Positions 1 through 8,381 of a DNA stretch of 55,896 nucleotides are shown piece after piece (position 1 is the stretch's first letter; each line of letters begins with the position of its first letter). Source of the DNA: Pseudomonadota bacterium (GTDB lineage: Bacteria > Pseudomonadota > Alphaproteobacteria > Reyranellales > Reyranellaceae); assembly GCA_018240745.1 (NCBI GenBank), contig JAFEFF010000082.1, positions 1 through 55,896 of the forward strand, in the 5' to 3' direction. The translations under genes were made by a program, and so were the position numbers. The notes under the pieces were generated by a model, which ran no database searches, had not been told where the DNA came from, and saw only the letters and a list, made by a program, of their open reading frames with translations.

Positions 1-129
1 ATAGGGCCACCAACCCTTGACCGTGACCAGGACCAGCACACCGAGCAGGATCAGCATCACCGCGAGGGAGGTGATCAGGGGGATCGGCTGGGACCAGGGA
101 ATCGCCGAAAGGCCGAGCTTGCCCAGCAT
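1..129 (-). CDS. cyoB: Cytochrome bo3 ubiquinol oxidase subunit I, N-terminal fragment
   Basis: Only the first 43 codons lie in the window; the gene continues past the left edge. The reading frame starts at an ATG two bases after the cyoA stop codon. Its first residues (MLGKLGLSAIPW, then a hydrophobic helix and KGWW) resemble the N-terminus of CyoB, the heme-copper catalytic subunit that oxidises ubiquinol and pumps protons. The call rests mainly on this short match plus the tight coupling to cyoA, since the catalytic core is not visible. Confidence 0.8.
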   Translation of the reverse strand, partial: MLGKLGLSAIPWSQPIPLITSLAVMLILLGVLVLVTVKGWWPY

Positions 130-131
130 CG

Positions 132-1061
132 TCAACGACTCCCGCCGATGGAGAGTTCACGCCCCGCATGCTCCGGTGCCCCCGGCTGAGGCCCGGGGCC
201 CGGCGGGATCTTCTGGGTCGCCACGGCGTCGAAGAGCTGCGGATCGGCGTCGCGATAGGTTTCGCTCGGCACGCGCCGGGTCTGCCGTGTCAGCGCGGCG
301 TAGGTCTTCCGGTCGAGCACGGGGCCCTTGCCGCGGACGCCGGCCACCCAGGCGTCGAAATCGGCGGCGGGCACGCTCTTCACCTGGAACTGCATGTCGG
401 AGAAGCCGTCGCCGGAGAACTGGGCCGATGTGCCCCAGAGATCGCCCGGCTTGTCGGCCTGCAGGCTGAGCTGCGAGACCATGCCCGGCATGGCGTAGAT
501 CATCGAGCCCAGCCGCGGCACGAAGAAGACGTTGAAGACGCTGGCCGAGGTGATCGAGAAATGAACCGGCGTGCCGGCCGGCATCACCAGTTCGTTCACG
601 GTCGCGATCCGCTGCTGTGGGTAGATGAACAGCCACTTCCAGTCGAGCGACACGACCTGCACCTCCAGCGGCGCGGTCCTGGAGGACAGGGGCCTGAACG
701 GATCGAGCTGGGCCGAGCCGATCCAGATCACGCCGCCGATGAACATGATGGTGAGGGTCGGGATCGACCACACGACCGCTTCGATCCGACCCGAATAGGA
801 CCAGTAGGGCAGGTATTCGGCGCGCGTGTTCGACGCGCGGTAGTGCCACGCCATCCAGAAGGCCAGCAGGATCGTCGGCACGACGATCGCCAGCATGATC
901 ACCGTCGCGTCGATCAGGATGGTGGCGTCGCCCTTGCCGACGGGGCCGAGCGGATCCAGCACGCCGCCGGAGCAGGAAGCGAGGCCGAGGACGAGGAGGC
1001 CGGAAATCGGCACGCGGCAAATGCGCGCCAGCACGCGTTTCGGGACTCGCAAGCCGGCCAT
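132..1061 (-). CDS. cyoA: Cytochrome bo3 ubiquinol oxidase subunit II
   Basis: This 309-residue lipoprotein is subunit II of the cytochrome bo3 quinol oxidase. It opens with a lipoprotein signal peptide whose lipobox ends LASC with Cys30. Two membrane helices follow (about 48-70 and 90-113), then a periplasmic cupredoxin-like domain containing the family segments VVSLDWKWLFIYP and FFVPRLGSMIYAMPGM. CuA ligands are not expected in quinol oxidases. Length is close to E. coli CyoA (315). An AAGGAGG lies about 10 bases upstream of the ATG. cyoB follows after two bases, so the pair is an operon that runs out of the window. Confidence 0.95.
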   Translation of the reverse strand: MAGLRVPKRVLARICRVPISGLLVLGLASCSGGVLDPLGPVGKGDATILIDATVIMLAIVVPTILLAFWMAWHYRASNTRAEYLPYWSYSGRIEAVVWSIPTLTIMFIGGVIWIGSAQLDPFRPLSSRTAPLEVQVVSLDWKWLFIYPQQRIATVNELVMPAGTPVHFSITSASVFNVFFVPRLGSMIYAMPGMVSQLSLQADKPGDLWGTSAQFSGDGFSDMQFQVKSVPAADFDAWVAGVRGKGPVLDRKTYAALTRQTRRVPSETYRDADPQLFDAVATQKIPPGPGPQPGAPEHAGRELSIGGSR

Positions 1062-1148
1062 TCCCAGCGCCCCTCCTTGTCCACCATAACCCCGGGCAGC
1101 CGAGAAGGTTCCGAAGGCTGCACGCGGCGAGCGCTTGTGTACCGTCCA

Positions 1149-1547
1149 TCAGCGCGGACGGTGCTCCGTCCCCGCGCCGGCCGTGATGAACAATGCAGTC
1201 GCGTGGCTGCCGACATCGGCGGTGTGCCAGACGCCGCGCGGGTTTATCGCGTATTCTCCCGCGTGCAACGTGGTCTTGCGCGGCGGCCCGTCCGGCAGCT
1301 CTTGGATGAGCGTGATCTCGCCCGCGGTGCATATCACCGCCTCGTCGCCCAGCGGATGCCGCTCCCAGCTCGTCCAGCTCTCGCTGAAGCTGTGGAGCGA
1401 GACGAGGCGTGCTTCGTTGCCGTCGGCAGCGTTGCGTGCGGCATAAGCGGCATACCAGTCCAGGCCGGTGAACTCGGGTTGCGGCACGGCGCGGGCGCCG
1501 AGGCCGAGATGGATGGGGAAGCGCTCCAGGGACATCGGCTTCGTCAT
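1149..1547 (-). CDS. Cupin-domain protein
   Basis: This 132-residue protein is a single small beta-barrel cupin. The visible core has a glycine-rich first motif (HPLGDEAVICTAGE) and a second motif with a histidine (GVWHTADVG), the usual layout of metal-binding cupins, though not all four ligands are obvious. The start codon overlaps the stop of the DinB-like gene by four bases (ATGA), so the two are translationally coupled. Substrate and function are not recognisable. The nearby divergent TetR gene is the likely regulator. Confidence 0.75.
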   Translation of the reverse strand: MTKPMSLERFPIHLGLGARAVPQPEFTGLDWYAAYAARNAADGNEARLVSLHSFSESWTSWERHPLGDEAVICTAGEITLIQELPDGPPRKTTLHAGEYAINPRGVWHTADVGSHATALFITAGAGTEHRPR

Positions 1548-2044
1548 GCTGCGACCTCGGTGAATTGTCCGGCCTTCAGGAAGTCGGTGATCCGGTCGGG
1601 CCAGGGCTGGATGCCGTTCTTCTGCAGCAGCAGCGCGATCTGGCCGCGATGGCCGGCGGCGTGCATCGCGACGTGCATCAGCATCTCGCCGCGCGTCATG
1701 CTCGCAGGCTCGCCGTTCGAGAAGGCGAAGTCGATCGTCGTGTCGACCTCCTCGGGCCGAAGAGCGTCGGCATAGTCGGCGTACCAGTCCGCGGTCTCGC
1801 GCGCCCGGTCGGCCAGTGCCTCGAAGGACGGGATCTCGGCCGAACGGGGCGCCACGTAGCCGTGCGCGCTCTCCACGAGGTTGTGCCGGAAGATCTCGTC
1901 GACGGCCTGGACGTGGTCGAGCAGCCGCCGGACCAGGAGCTGCTCGTCGGCCGGCAGGCGCTCGAGATTGTCGGCCAGGACTGCGTTCAGGCCGTTGGTC
2001 GCCCAGCGCTTCTGGTGAATCAGGGTGCGATGGAGGGTGAACAT
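1544..2044 (-). CDS. DinB-family protein
   Basis: This protein of about 166 residues has the four-helix DinB/YfiT fold signature: an early histidine (TLHRTLIHQKRW), a mid-protein histidine near DHVQAVDEIF, and the C-terminal block MLMHVAMHAAGHRGQIALLL, which carries the histidines expected to bind a divalent metal. DinB-like proteins include thiol-dependent metalloenzymes, but this one's substrate is unknown. I chose the ATG at 2044, preceded by GAAAGG, over an in-frame TTG 15 bases upstream. It is the first gene of a DinB-cupin pair divergent from a TetR gene. Confidence 0.8.
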   Translation of the reverse strand: MFTLHRTLIHQKRWATNGLNAVLADNLERLPADEQLLVRRLLDHVQAVDEIFRHNLVESAHGYVAPRSAEIPSFEALADRARETADWYADYADALRPEEVDTTIDFAFSNGEPASMTRGEMLMHVAMHAAGHRGQIALLLQKNGIQPWPDRITDFLKAGQFTEVAA

Positions 2045-2099
2045 CGTCGTGCCTTTCAAGTCCTAGGTGGAAGAGGAGGCCGTTTGCCTGCGGAGAATT

Positions 2100-2130
2100 T
2101 GCGAGCTATGACTCGCATTGTCTACTCGCA
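2100..2130. promoter_or_regulatory. Candidate TetR operator with a triple half-site
   Basis: In the 103-base gap between the divergent DinB and TetR genes, TGCGAG (2100-2105) and CTCGCA (2112-2117) form an inverted repeat with a six-base spacer. A third copy, CTCGCA, lies at 2125-2130, 13 bases after the second. The position just before the TetR start suits autoregulation and control of the divergent pair. The repeat is seen directly; binding is inferred. Confidence 0.5.
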
Positions 2131-2147
2131 TTGGCGGAAGAGGTCCG

Positions 2148-2816
2148 ATGGCGCGTGCGATCCCGACGATTCCCCGAAAATCGGCATCCCAGAAGCGTTC
2201 GCGGGCAATGGTCGAGACGCTGCTCGATGCGACCGCTCGCGTTCTCACGCGTGAGGGCTACGATCGGGCCAGTACCAACAGGATCGCCGCGGTCGCAGGC
2301 GTCAGTGTCGGCTCGCTCTACCAGTACTTCCCCAACAAGGAGGCGCTCGTGGCGGCGCTGGTCGCGCGCCACAACCGCGAAATGCTCGCGCTGATCCGCG
2401 CGGCACTGGAGGAAGCGGGCACACGCGACCTGGACGCCGTGATGCGCGAGCTGGTGAAGGCAACGGTCGACGCTCATCTGGTCGACAGCGCCCTGCATCG
2501 CATCTTCGCCGAGCAGGTCCCGCGCATGGGCCAACTGGCGAAGATCGAGGCGCTCCAGCGCGAGACCTTCCTGCTGATGAGAGGCTACCTCGAGAAACGC
2601 CGCAGCGAGATCTCGGTGCGGGATCTAGATGCGGCGACCTCGATCTGCGTGACGACCGTCGAAGCCTTGACCCACGAGTTCGTCATCAATGAGCCCGATA
2701 CGCTGGCCGGCGATCGCGATCGCTTCATCGACGAGGTGACGCGGCTGCTGATGGGCTACCTGGTGCCGGCCGGCGCGAAAGGCGTCGCGCCGCCGCGACG
2801 GAGCCTCAAGGGCTAG
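2148..2816 (+). CDS. TetR/AcrR-family transcriptional regulator
   Basis: This repressor-type regulator has about 222 residues. The N-terminal helix-turn-helix is clear (LLDATARVLTREGYDRASTN, then AAVAGVSVGSLYQYFPNKEAL). The C-terminal ligand-binding half is helical and matches TetR C-terminal domains (VDAHLVDSALHRIFAEQVPRM). The ATG at 2148 follows GGAAGAGGT, a good ribosome site; an in-frame TTG 30 bases earlier is less likely. The gene diverges from the DinB-cupin pair and has a repeated TGCGAG-type motif just upstream, so it probably controls that pair and itself. The inducer cannot be read from sequence. Confidence 0.9.
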   Translation: MARAIPTIPRKSASQKRSRAMVETLLDATARVLTREGYDRASTNRIAAVAGVSVGSLYQYFPNKEALVAALVARHNREMLALIRAALEEAGTRDLDAVMRELVKATVDAHLVDSALHRIFAEQVPRMGQLAKIEALQRETFLLMRGYLEKRRSEISVRDLDAATSICVTTVEALTHEFVINEPDTLAGDRDRFIDEVTRLLMGYLVPAGAKGVAPPRRSLKG

Positions 2817-2850
2817 AGTTGGTTTCACGGTCGCGCTCGCCGCAAACGAA

Positions 2851-2878
2851 AGCCGGCGGACCCGAAGGCCCGCCGGCT
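2851..2878 (-). terminator. Intrinsic terminator of the small secreted-protein gene
   Basis: AGCCGGCGG (2851-2859) pairs with CCGCCGGCT (2870-2878) around a 10-base loop. Read on the minus strand the stem is followed by TTTCGTTT, so it should stop transcription from the gene at 2898-3173. On the plus strand no T-run follows, but the hairpin lies 34 bases after the TetR stop and may also act there. Confidence 0.75.
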
Positions 2879-2897
2879 CCGTTCGTCCGACGCGGAC

Positions 2898-3173
2898 TTA
2901 CTTGACGATGACCTCGCCGCGCCAACCCATGTTGGCGTCGCGGTCATGGCGATACTCGTAGTAGTGGGCGCCCGGGTGCTTGCGATAGACCTCGACGTAA
3001 TCGGGCCTCTCCCACTTGTGCCACACATGGTCTCGCGTCCAGTAGCCGTCCGTGTAGCCATAGGCGACGGTGCCCGGATCGAAGGTCACGTTGATGTCCG
3101 CCGCCTTGGCGGCGCCGAACGCGCTGGTGCCCATCAGGGCGGCAATGGCCGCGGCTTTCACGATGGTTCTCAT
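2898..3173 (-). CDS. Small secreted protein of unknown function
   Basis: This 91-residue protein has a typical Sec signal peptide (MRTIVKAAAIAALMG, cleavage predicted after FGAAKA). The mature part, about 68 residues, is rich in Tyr, Trp and His (YGYTDGYWTRDHVWHKW, HYYEYRHDRD). It resembles short YXWXH-rich periplasmic proteins common in alphaproteobacteria, but I do not recognise a named family. The chosen ATG has AGAGGA nine bases upstream. It is monocistronic, with its own terminator 20 bases beyond the stop. Confidence 0.7.
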   Translation of the reverse strand: MRTIVKAAAIAALMGTSAFGAAKAADINVTFDPGTVAYGYTDGYWTRDHVWHKWERPDYVEVYRKHPGAHYYEYRHDRDANMGWRGEVIVK

Positions 3174-3293
3174 GGGGGCATTCCTCTCATGATCGAGCCG
3201 CCTGTATCGGCTGGCCTGCTGGTCCAGGCGGCAACAAACCATTGGCCGCGGGGAAAACGAATGCCCCGCAGCGAAGTTGCCCTGGAGGCCCGA

Positions 3294-3821
3294 TCACGTA
3301 TCGAACGGCTGCCCGCCCCGCCAGACTGTGACCAAATCGGGATCGTGGCCGCGACCCGAATCGAAGGAGGCAACCGCGCGCAGGCCGAGCCCGACGAAAA
3401 TCCCGAGCACCAGCAACTGGATGCCCAGCACCGATCCCTGTCCGGCCTGATGCAGGAACGGCACCCGCACAAACACCATGAACACCGCGATCAGGCTATC
3501 GCAGTAGAGCAGCGTGACGACGCCAAGAGCGTAGACCGGAGCCCACGCGCCGGCGCACCGCATCGCGCAGGCCACAACCGCCGCGATGAGCGCGACGATG
3601 GAGATCACGCCCGAGACATGGCCGACGCCGATATGTCTCGACGGGAACAGGAAGCCCGACAGGTTGGCCACGGCCATGACGGCGAGGAAGAGAATCGCGA
3701 GCCCGGCCGGCCGGCGCGAACCGAGAAGGTCGCGCAGGACGAGCAGGCCGATCACGAGCCCGACCAGGCTGGCGGCCGTATGGAAGGCCGCCAGCGCCGG
3801 AGGGGAGTGGATCACGAACAT
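3294..3821 (-). CDS. Predicted four- to five-helix membrane protein
   Basis: This 175-residue protein is mostly hydrophobic, with segments near residues 10-30, 40-60, 68-88, 95-115 and 130-152. Histidines sit at helix ends (HTAASLVG, SRHIGVGHVSG), a pattern seen in DUF2306-like membrane proteins, but I cannot assign a family firmly. It begins 10 bases after the methyltransferase stop codon, so the two are probably co-transcribed. A GCGGGG/CCCCGC hairpin lies about 30 bases beyond its stop codon. Confidence 0.65.
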   Translation of the reverse strand: MFVIHSPPALAAFHTAASLVGLVIGLLVLRDLLGSRRPAGLAILFLAVMAVANLSGFLFPSRHIGVGHVSGVISIVALIAAVVACAMRCAGAWAPVYALGVVTLLYCDSLIAVFMVFVRVPFLHQAGQGSVLGIQLLVLGIFVGLGLRAVASFDSGRGHDPDLVTVWRGGQPFDT

Positions 3822-3831
3822 CTCATGCTCC

Positions 3832-4659
3832 TCACGCCTTGCGGGTCGCCACCACTTCCAGGTAGGCGCCGGGTGCGACGAACGTGCCGTCGCGGGCTTC
3901 GTTGACGGAGTCGAGCAGGGCTCGCAGGTCGGCCTCGAGCGCGGCGCGCTTGCTGCCCTCGAGCCCGCCCAGCGCCTTGTGCACCGGGCCGTAGTAGGTC
4001 GCGAATACCTCGAGCCAGTGCTCGGGCGAGCGATAGCGGAACATGAACGGCCGTTCGTCCGCGCGGACCGAAGCGCCGGGGCCGAACAGACTCGCAAGGT
4101 GCGCCGTGCTGCCCCATAGCAGCGGCGAGCGGACGCCGGGGGGCGGCGGCACGTGCTTGCCGATCGTCTTGAACAGCCGGCCGATGAAGCCGTCCGGCGT
4201 CCAGTTGGCCAGGCCGATCTTGCCGCCCGGCCGGCAGACCCGCAGCATCTCGCGGGCTGCCTGTTCCTGGTCGGGCGTGAACATCACGCCGAAGGTCGAG
4301 AGCACGACGTCGAAGCTCGCATCGTCGAACGGCAGGGCCTCGGCATCGGCCTGCTGGAAGGTAACCGGCAATCGCTCCGTCTTGGCGCGCTCCGCGCCGC
4401 GCTCGAGCAGGGCCGGGACGAAGTCGGTCGACACGACCTCGGCGAAGCGCCGGGCGGCGGCGAGAGTGGCGTTGCCGTTGCCGGCCGCGACGTCGAGCAC
4501 GCGGTGGTTGCTGCGCAGGTCGACCGCCTCGCACAGGTTTTCGCCGACGATCTGGAGGGTGACGCCGATCATGGCGTAGTCGCCGGAGCCCCAGGCGACT
4601 TGCTGGCGGCCCTTCAGGGTGGCGAGATCGATGGCAGGAATAGGAGCATGAATGGTCAT
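3832..4659 (-). CDS. Class I SAM-dependent methyltransferase (UbiE-like)
   Basis: This 275-residue methyltransferase has SAM-binding motif I at RVLDVAAGNGNATLAAA (about residues 52-68). The acidic motif II follows (VVSTDFVPALLE), then FQQADAEALPFDDASFDVVLS and GGKIGLANW, the order of a Methyltransf_11/UbiE-type fold. The substrate is not evident. The closest family resemblance is to stand-alone UbiE/COQ5-like enzymes rather than to the true ubiquinone enzyme. It heads a two-gene unit with the membrane protein and diverges from an AraC regulator 137 bases away. Confidence 0.85.
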   Translation of the reverse strand: MTIHAPIPAIDLATLKGRQQVAWGSGDYAMIGVTLQIVGENLCEAVDLRSNHRVLDVAAGNGNATLAAARRFAEVVSTDFVPALLERGAERAKTERLPVTFQQADAEALPFDDASFDVVLSTFGVMFTPDQEQAAREMLRVCRPGGKIGLANWTPDGFIGRLFKTIGKHVPPPPGVRSPLLWGSTAHLASLFGPGASVRADERPFMFRYRSPEHWLEVFATYYGPVHKALGGLEGSKRAALEADLRALLDSVNEARDGTFVAPGAYLEVVATRKA

Positions 4660-4716
4660 GATTGCTTTTCCTTGTGTCGACAGACCTTGCGTCGCAGTTG
4701 CGCTGCAGGTGCTGCT

Positions 4717-4726
4717 AACCTAGGTT
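4717..4726. promoter_or_regulatory. Palindrome in the methyltransferase/AraC divergent promoter region
   Basis: AACCTAGGTT is a perfect ten-base palindrome near the middle of the 137-base gap between the divergent methyltransferase and AraC genes. It could be an operator shared by both promoters. Only the palindrome and its position support this. Confidence 0.3.
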
Positions 4727-4796
4727 CACGCGTCCCAGAGGCGAATGACCGAACGTCCGCATCGCATGATGGAGCGTCGGCTTTCGATGGAGACCG

Positions 4797-5780
4797 ATGT
4801 CAGCGGATCCCCTTTCTGACGTGTTGCGCACGGTGCGGCTCACCGGCGCCACCTTCTTCGAAGTCGCCGCCACCGCCCCGTGGGCGGCGGAACAGTTTTC
4901 GCGCGAGGTCGTGCTGCCCAAGATCCTGCCCGGCGGCCAGCACCTGGTCTCGTATCACGTCGTCACCGAGGGGCACTGCTACGCCGGGCGAATCGGCGAG
5001 AAGCCGGTTTCACTCGAGGCGGGCGAGGTCGTGGTGTTCACCCGCGGCGACCCGCACGTCATGTCGAGCGCGCCCGGCCTGCGTGCTGAACCGGCGACGG
5101 CCGAGGAGTTCACGGCGATCGCGGCCGGCCCGCTGCCATTCTTCGTCAACTACGGCAGCGGCGAGGGGCCGCCGACGGCCAAACTCGTATGCGGCTTCCT
5201 CGCCTGCGATGCGCACCCGTTCAACCCGCTGATCGACAACCTGCCGCCGGTCATCAAGGCTTCCAGGGCGGGCCAGCCCGAGTCGAACTGGATCGGCCAG
5301 TTCATCCGGCTCGCGCAGTCGGAGTCGGCGAGCAAGCGTGCCGGTGGCGAGGGCGTGCTGGCGCGGCTGAGCGAGCTGATGTTCATCGAGGTGGTCCGCC
5401 GCCATGTCGAGACCCTGCCGGCCGAGCAGACCGGCTGGCTCGCCGGCCTGCGCGACCCGTGCGTCGGCAGGGCATTGTCGCTGCTGCACGCCCATCCGGC
5501 GCGCAACTGGACCCTCGAGGAGCTGGCGCGCGAGGCCGCGGCGTCGCGCTCGGTGCTGGCCGAGCGCTTCGCCGCCCTGGTCGGCATGCCGCCGATGCAC
5601 TATCTCGCGATGTGGCGCATGCAGATGGCGTCCGGCCTGCTGGCGGCGAACGCCAACATCGCCACCGTGGCGGCGCAGACCGGCTATGGCTCGGAGGCCG
5701 CCTTCAGCCGCGCCTTCAAGAAGATGGTCGGCGTGCCGCCGTCGGCGTGGCGGCAGCGTGGGCCGTCGGCGACCGTGTGA
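4797..5780 (+). CDS. AraC-family transcriptional regulator with cupin-type sensor
   Basis: This 327-residue regulator has an N-terminal AraC/cupin_6 sensor ([17 protein letters not shown], then [16 protein letters not shown], about 1-190). The C-terminal part is two helix-turn-helix units (about 225-320): [20 protein letters not shown], then [20 protein letters not shown], the canonical AraC second helix-turn-helix. GGAG precedes the ATG. It lies divergent from a methyltransferase and 59 bases upstream of the nitrile hydratase genes on the same strand. Either or both may be its target. Confidence 0.9.
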   Translation: MSADPLSDVLRTVRLTGATFFEVAATAPWAAEQFSREVVLPKILPGGQHLVSYHVVTEGHCYAGRIGEKPVSLEAGEVVVFTRGDPHVMSSAPGLRAEPATAEEFTAIAAGPLPFFVNYGSGEGPPTAKLVCGFLACDAHPFNPLIDNLPPVIKASRAGQPESNWIGQFIRLAQSESASKRAGGEGVLARLSELMFIEVVRRHVETLPAEQTGWLAGLRDPCVGRALSLLHAHPARNWTLEELAREAAASRSVLAERFAALVGMPPMHYLAMWRMQMASGLLAANANIATVAAQTGYGSEAAFSRAFKKMVGVPPSAWRQRGPSATV

Positions 5781-5839
5781 CGAAAAGGAGGCGATCGTCC
5801 CTCTTGTCCGGGCCGTCGCTTGACTGGTCTTATGTCGAC

Positions 5840-6475
5840 ATGACGACCTCCGAACATCCTCACGGCCATGACCACGGCGAGTCCTCCGAGCTTTCGGAGA
5901 CCGAACTGCGGGTCCGCGCCCTGCAGACCATCCTGATCGACAAGGGCTACACCGACGCAGCGGCGCTCGATGCGATCGTTGAAGCCTATGAACAGAAGAT
6001 CGGCCCGCACATCGGCGCCCGGGTCGTGGCGCGTGCCTGGACCGATCCCGCCTTCCGCCAGGCGCTGCTCGCCGACGCGACGGCGGCCGTCTCGCCGTTC
6101 GGCCAGGGCGGCAGGGTGGGCGAGAATCTGGTCGCGGTCGAGAACACGCCCGAGCGTCACAACATGGTCGTCTGCACCCTGTGCTCCTGCTATCCGTGGG
6201 ATGTGCTGGGCCTGCCGCCGGTCTGGTACAAGTCCTTCGCCTATCGCTCGCGAACGGTGAAGGAGCCGCGGTCGGTGCTGCGCGAGTTCGGCGTCACCTT
6301 GCCCGAGCGCACCGAGATCCGCGTGTGGGATTCGACCGCCGAGGTCCGCTACCTCGTCCTGCCGATGCGTCCCGCCGGCACCGACGGCTGGAGCGAGGAG
6401 AAGCTGGCGACGCTGGTGACGCGCGATTCGATGGTCGGCACCGGCCTGCCGCGGAGCCCGGAGCCACGGTCATGA
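5840..6475 (+). CDS. nthA: Cobalt-type nitrile hydratase, alpha subunit
   Basis: This is the metal-binding subunit of nitrile hydratase, which hydrates nitriles to amides. The claw motif VCTLCSC gives Cys112, Cys115 and Cys117; Thr after the first Cys is the cobalt-type signature (iron enzymes have Ser). Two of the Cys are normally oxidised post-translationally. Downstream YKSFAYRSR matches the family arginine region. The N-terminus is His-rich ([10 protein letters not shown]). Length is 211 residues, normal for the family. The frame is open far upstream, but the subunit begins at the ATG after the AraC gene; no strong Shine-Dalgarno is visible. It overlaps nthB by four bases. Confidence 0.95.
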   Translation: MTTSEHPHGHDHGESSELSETELRVRALQTILIDKGYTDAAALDAIVEAYEQKIGPHIGARVVARAWTDPAFRQALLADATAAVSPFGQGGRVGENLVAVENTPERHNMVVCTLCSCYPWDVLGLPPVWYKSFAYRSRTVKEPRSVLREFGVTLPERTEIRVWDSTAEVRYLVLPMRPAGTDGWSEEKLATLVTRDSMVGTGLPRSPEPRS

Positions 6476-7131
6476 ACGGCATCCACGACATGGGTGGCAT
6501 GGATGGCTTCGGTGCGGTCGAGCCGGAGGAACACGAGCCGGTATTCCACGCCAGGTGGGAAGGCGCCGTGTTGGCCGCGACCCGGGTGATGGGGGCGATC
6601 GGCGGCTGGAACATCGACCAGGGCCGCTACGGTATCGAACTGCTGCCGCCCAATCTCTATCTCACGCCCTACTACCGCCGCTGGCTCGAACGCCTCGAAT
6701 GGGGGCTGGTGACCTATGGCTATGCCGGCGCTGACGAAATCGCCGCCGGCCGCGCGCTGTGTCCGGGCAAGGCGCCGCCGCGCGGCAGGTTCACCGTGGA
6801 CAAAGTCGACCGCGTCACCCGCCGCGGCACCTTTACCCGCGAGACCAACAGCACGGCGAAATTCGCGATCGGCGACCGCGTCCGCGCGCGTAACCTTCAT
6901 CCCAAGGGGCATACCCGGCTGCCGCGCTATGTCCGCGGCCATGCCGGCGTGATCGAGCGCCTGCACGGCTGCCAGGTCTTTCCGGACAGCGCGGCAATGG
7001 GGCAGGGCGAGAACCCGCAGTGGCTCTACACGGTGCGGTTCGACGGCCGCGAACTATGGGGCGCCGATGCGGATCCGACGCTGGCGGTTTCGGTCGAGGC
7101 CTTCGAGCCCTACCTCGAGGCGCTGACATGA
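6472..7131 (+). CDS. nthB: Nitrile hydratase, beta subunit
   Basis: This 219-residue partner subunit begins with the hallmark [14 protein letters not shown] and has the C-terminal SH3-like part ([20 protein letters not shown], then [29 protein letters not shown]). It completes the heterodimer with nthA, and beta-subunit arginines normally contact the oxidised cysteines of alpha. ATGA overlaps link it to nthA upstream and to the activator gene downstream, so the three are translationally coupled. Confidence 0.95.
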   Translation: MNGIHDMGGMDGFGAVEPEEHEPVFHARWEGAVLAATRVMGAIGGWNIDQGRYGIELLPPNLYLTPYYRRWLERLEWGLVTYGYAGADEIAAGRALCPGKAPPRGRFTVDKVDRVTRRGTFTRETNSTAKFAIGDRVRARNLHPKGHTRLPRYVRGHAGVIERLHGCQVFPDSAAMGQGENPQWLYTVRFDGRELWGADADPTLAVSVEAFEPYLEALT

Positions 7132-7511
7132 CGGCGAATGATGCGGCCAAGCGCGCGCTCGCGGCCAATCCCGGGCTGCCGGTCGATGCCGAGGGCCCGG
7201 TGTTCCGCGAGCCCTGGCAGGCTCAGGCCTTCGCCATGACCCTGGCGTTGCATGAGAAGGGTCTGTTCGCCTGGAGCGAATGGGCGGCGATGCTGGGCGA
7301 GACCATCAAGGCGGCGCAGGCAGCCGGCGATCCCGACACCGGCGAGACCTATTACCACCACTGGCTGGCCACGCTGGAGCGGATGACCGCCAAGAAAGCC
7401 GTGGCGAGCCCGGCCGACCTCGCGAGCCATCGCGACGCGTGGGAGCGCGCGGCCCATCGCACCCCGCATGGCCAGCCGATCGAGTTGAAGTCCGGAGACT
7501 TCACCGGGTAG
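7128..7511 (+). CDS. Nitrile hydratase accessory protein (P14K/NthE type)
   Basis: This 127-residue protein matches the small activators that deliver cobalt and swap the alpha subunit into the apo-enzyme. It is related to the N-terminal half of the beta subunit: VFREPWQAQAFAMTLALHEKGLFAWSEW lines up with the helical part of NthB, followed by YYHHWLATLERM. Position directly after nthB with a four-base overlap is standard. The start ATG lies within the end of nthB. No other cobalt chaperone or transporter is present in the window. Confidence 0.9.
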   Translation: MTANDAAKRALAANPGLPVDAEGPVFREPWQAQAFAMTLALHEKGLFAWSEWAAMLGETIKAAQAAGDPDTGETYYHHWLATLERMTAKKAVASPADLASHRDAWERAAHRTPHGQPIELKSGDFTG

Positions 7512-7517
7512 CAAGCG

Positions 7518-8381
7518 ATGTTCCGCCTGGCTGCGTTCGACGAGGCGCGGTTCCTCGAACCCGCGGGCGAGCGCGCGCTCGCGCCACCCGACTCGATGTC
7601 GTGGCGGATCTTCAAGAACCCGGTGACGCTGTTCATTGGCGGCGTTGCCGCCGTGATCCTCGAGCTCGCCGAGCCCGCCGTGCGCACCGGCGTGTGGGAG
7701 CACACCGACTTCCGGCGCGACCCGATGCGCCGGCTGGAGCGCACCGGCCTGGCGGCGATGGTGACGGTCTACTCCGCGCGCAGCGTTGCGCAGGCGATGA
7801 TCGCCCACATCGTGCGGATGCATGACAGGGTCGAAGGCGTGACGCCAACGGGCGAGCGTTACCGCGCCAACGACCCGAAGCTGCTCCGCTGGGTGCAGGC
7901 GACCGCCGCCCACGGCTTCATCGAGGCCTACAGCCGTTACGGCCGACCGCTCACGCCGGCCGAGATCGACCAGGCCTATGCCGAAAGCGCGCCGGCAGCG
8001 GCGCTCTACGGCGCCCACGATTCTCCGCTCTCCGACGCCGAGCGGCAGGCCTTGTTCGACGCCATGCGCGGTCGGCTCGAGCCCTCGCCGATCATCTTCG
8101 AGTTCCTCGATATCATGCGCCGCGCGCCGATCGTGCCATGGCCCGTGCGGCCGGTGCAGTGGCTGCTGCTCCGCGCCGCCGTCGAACTCACGCCCGGCTG
8201 GGTGCGCGAGCGGCTCGGTCTTGGTGAGCGCTTCGGCCTGCGTCGGTGGCAGCGGCCGCTGGTGCGGCTGTTCGGCGCCCTGGCCGACCGGGTGGTGTTG
8301 CCGTTCAGCCCGGCCGTACGATCCTGTCGGCGGCTGGGCTTGCCGGCCGACTATCTCTACCGACGGCGAGGGACGGGATGA
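7518..8381 (+). CDS. MpaB/DUF2236-like oxygenase-family protein
   Basis: This 287-residue protein has the DUF2236 (MpaB-like) core: LELAEPAVRTGVWEHTDFRRDP near the N-terminus, a long helical middle with HIVRMHDRVEGV, and HGFIEAYSRYGRPLTPAE. The family includes heme-dependent latex-cleaving oxygenases and the fungal MpaB oxygenase; the conserved His/Arg/Asp cluster is present, but heme binding here is inferred. It starts six bases after the nitrile hydratase activator and overlaps the ArsC-like gene by four bases, so it is part of the same transcript. A role in nitrile metabolism is not established. Confidence 0.8.
   Translation: MFRLAAFDEARFLEPAGERALAPPDSMSWRIFKNPVTLFIGGVAAVILELAEPAVRTGVWEHTDFRRDPMRRLERTGLAAMVTVYSARSVAQAMIAHIVRMHDRVEGVTPTGERYRANDPKLLRWVQATAAHGFIEAYSRYGRPLTPAEIDQAYAESAPAAALYGAHDSPLSDAERQALFDAMRGRLEPSPIIFEFLDIMRRAPIVPWPVRPVQWLLLRAAVELTPGWVRERLGLGERFGLRRWQRPLVRLFGALADRVVLPFSPAVRSCRRLGLPADYLYRRRGTG

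Noticed and set aside
5189..5839. Possible long N-terminal extension of nitrile hydratase alpha
   Set aside because: The upstream part overlaps the AraC gene in another frame and the alpha subunit has a normal start and length from 5840.
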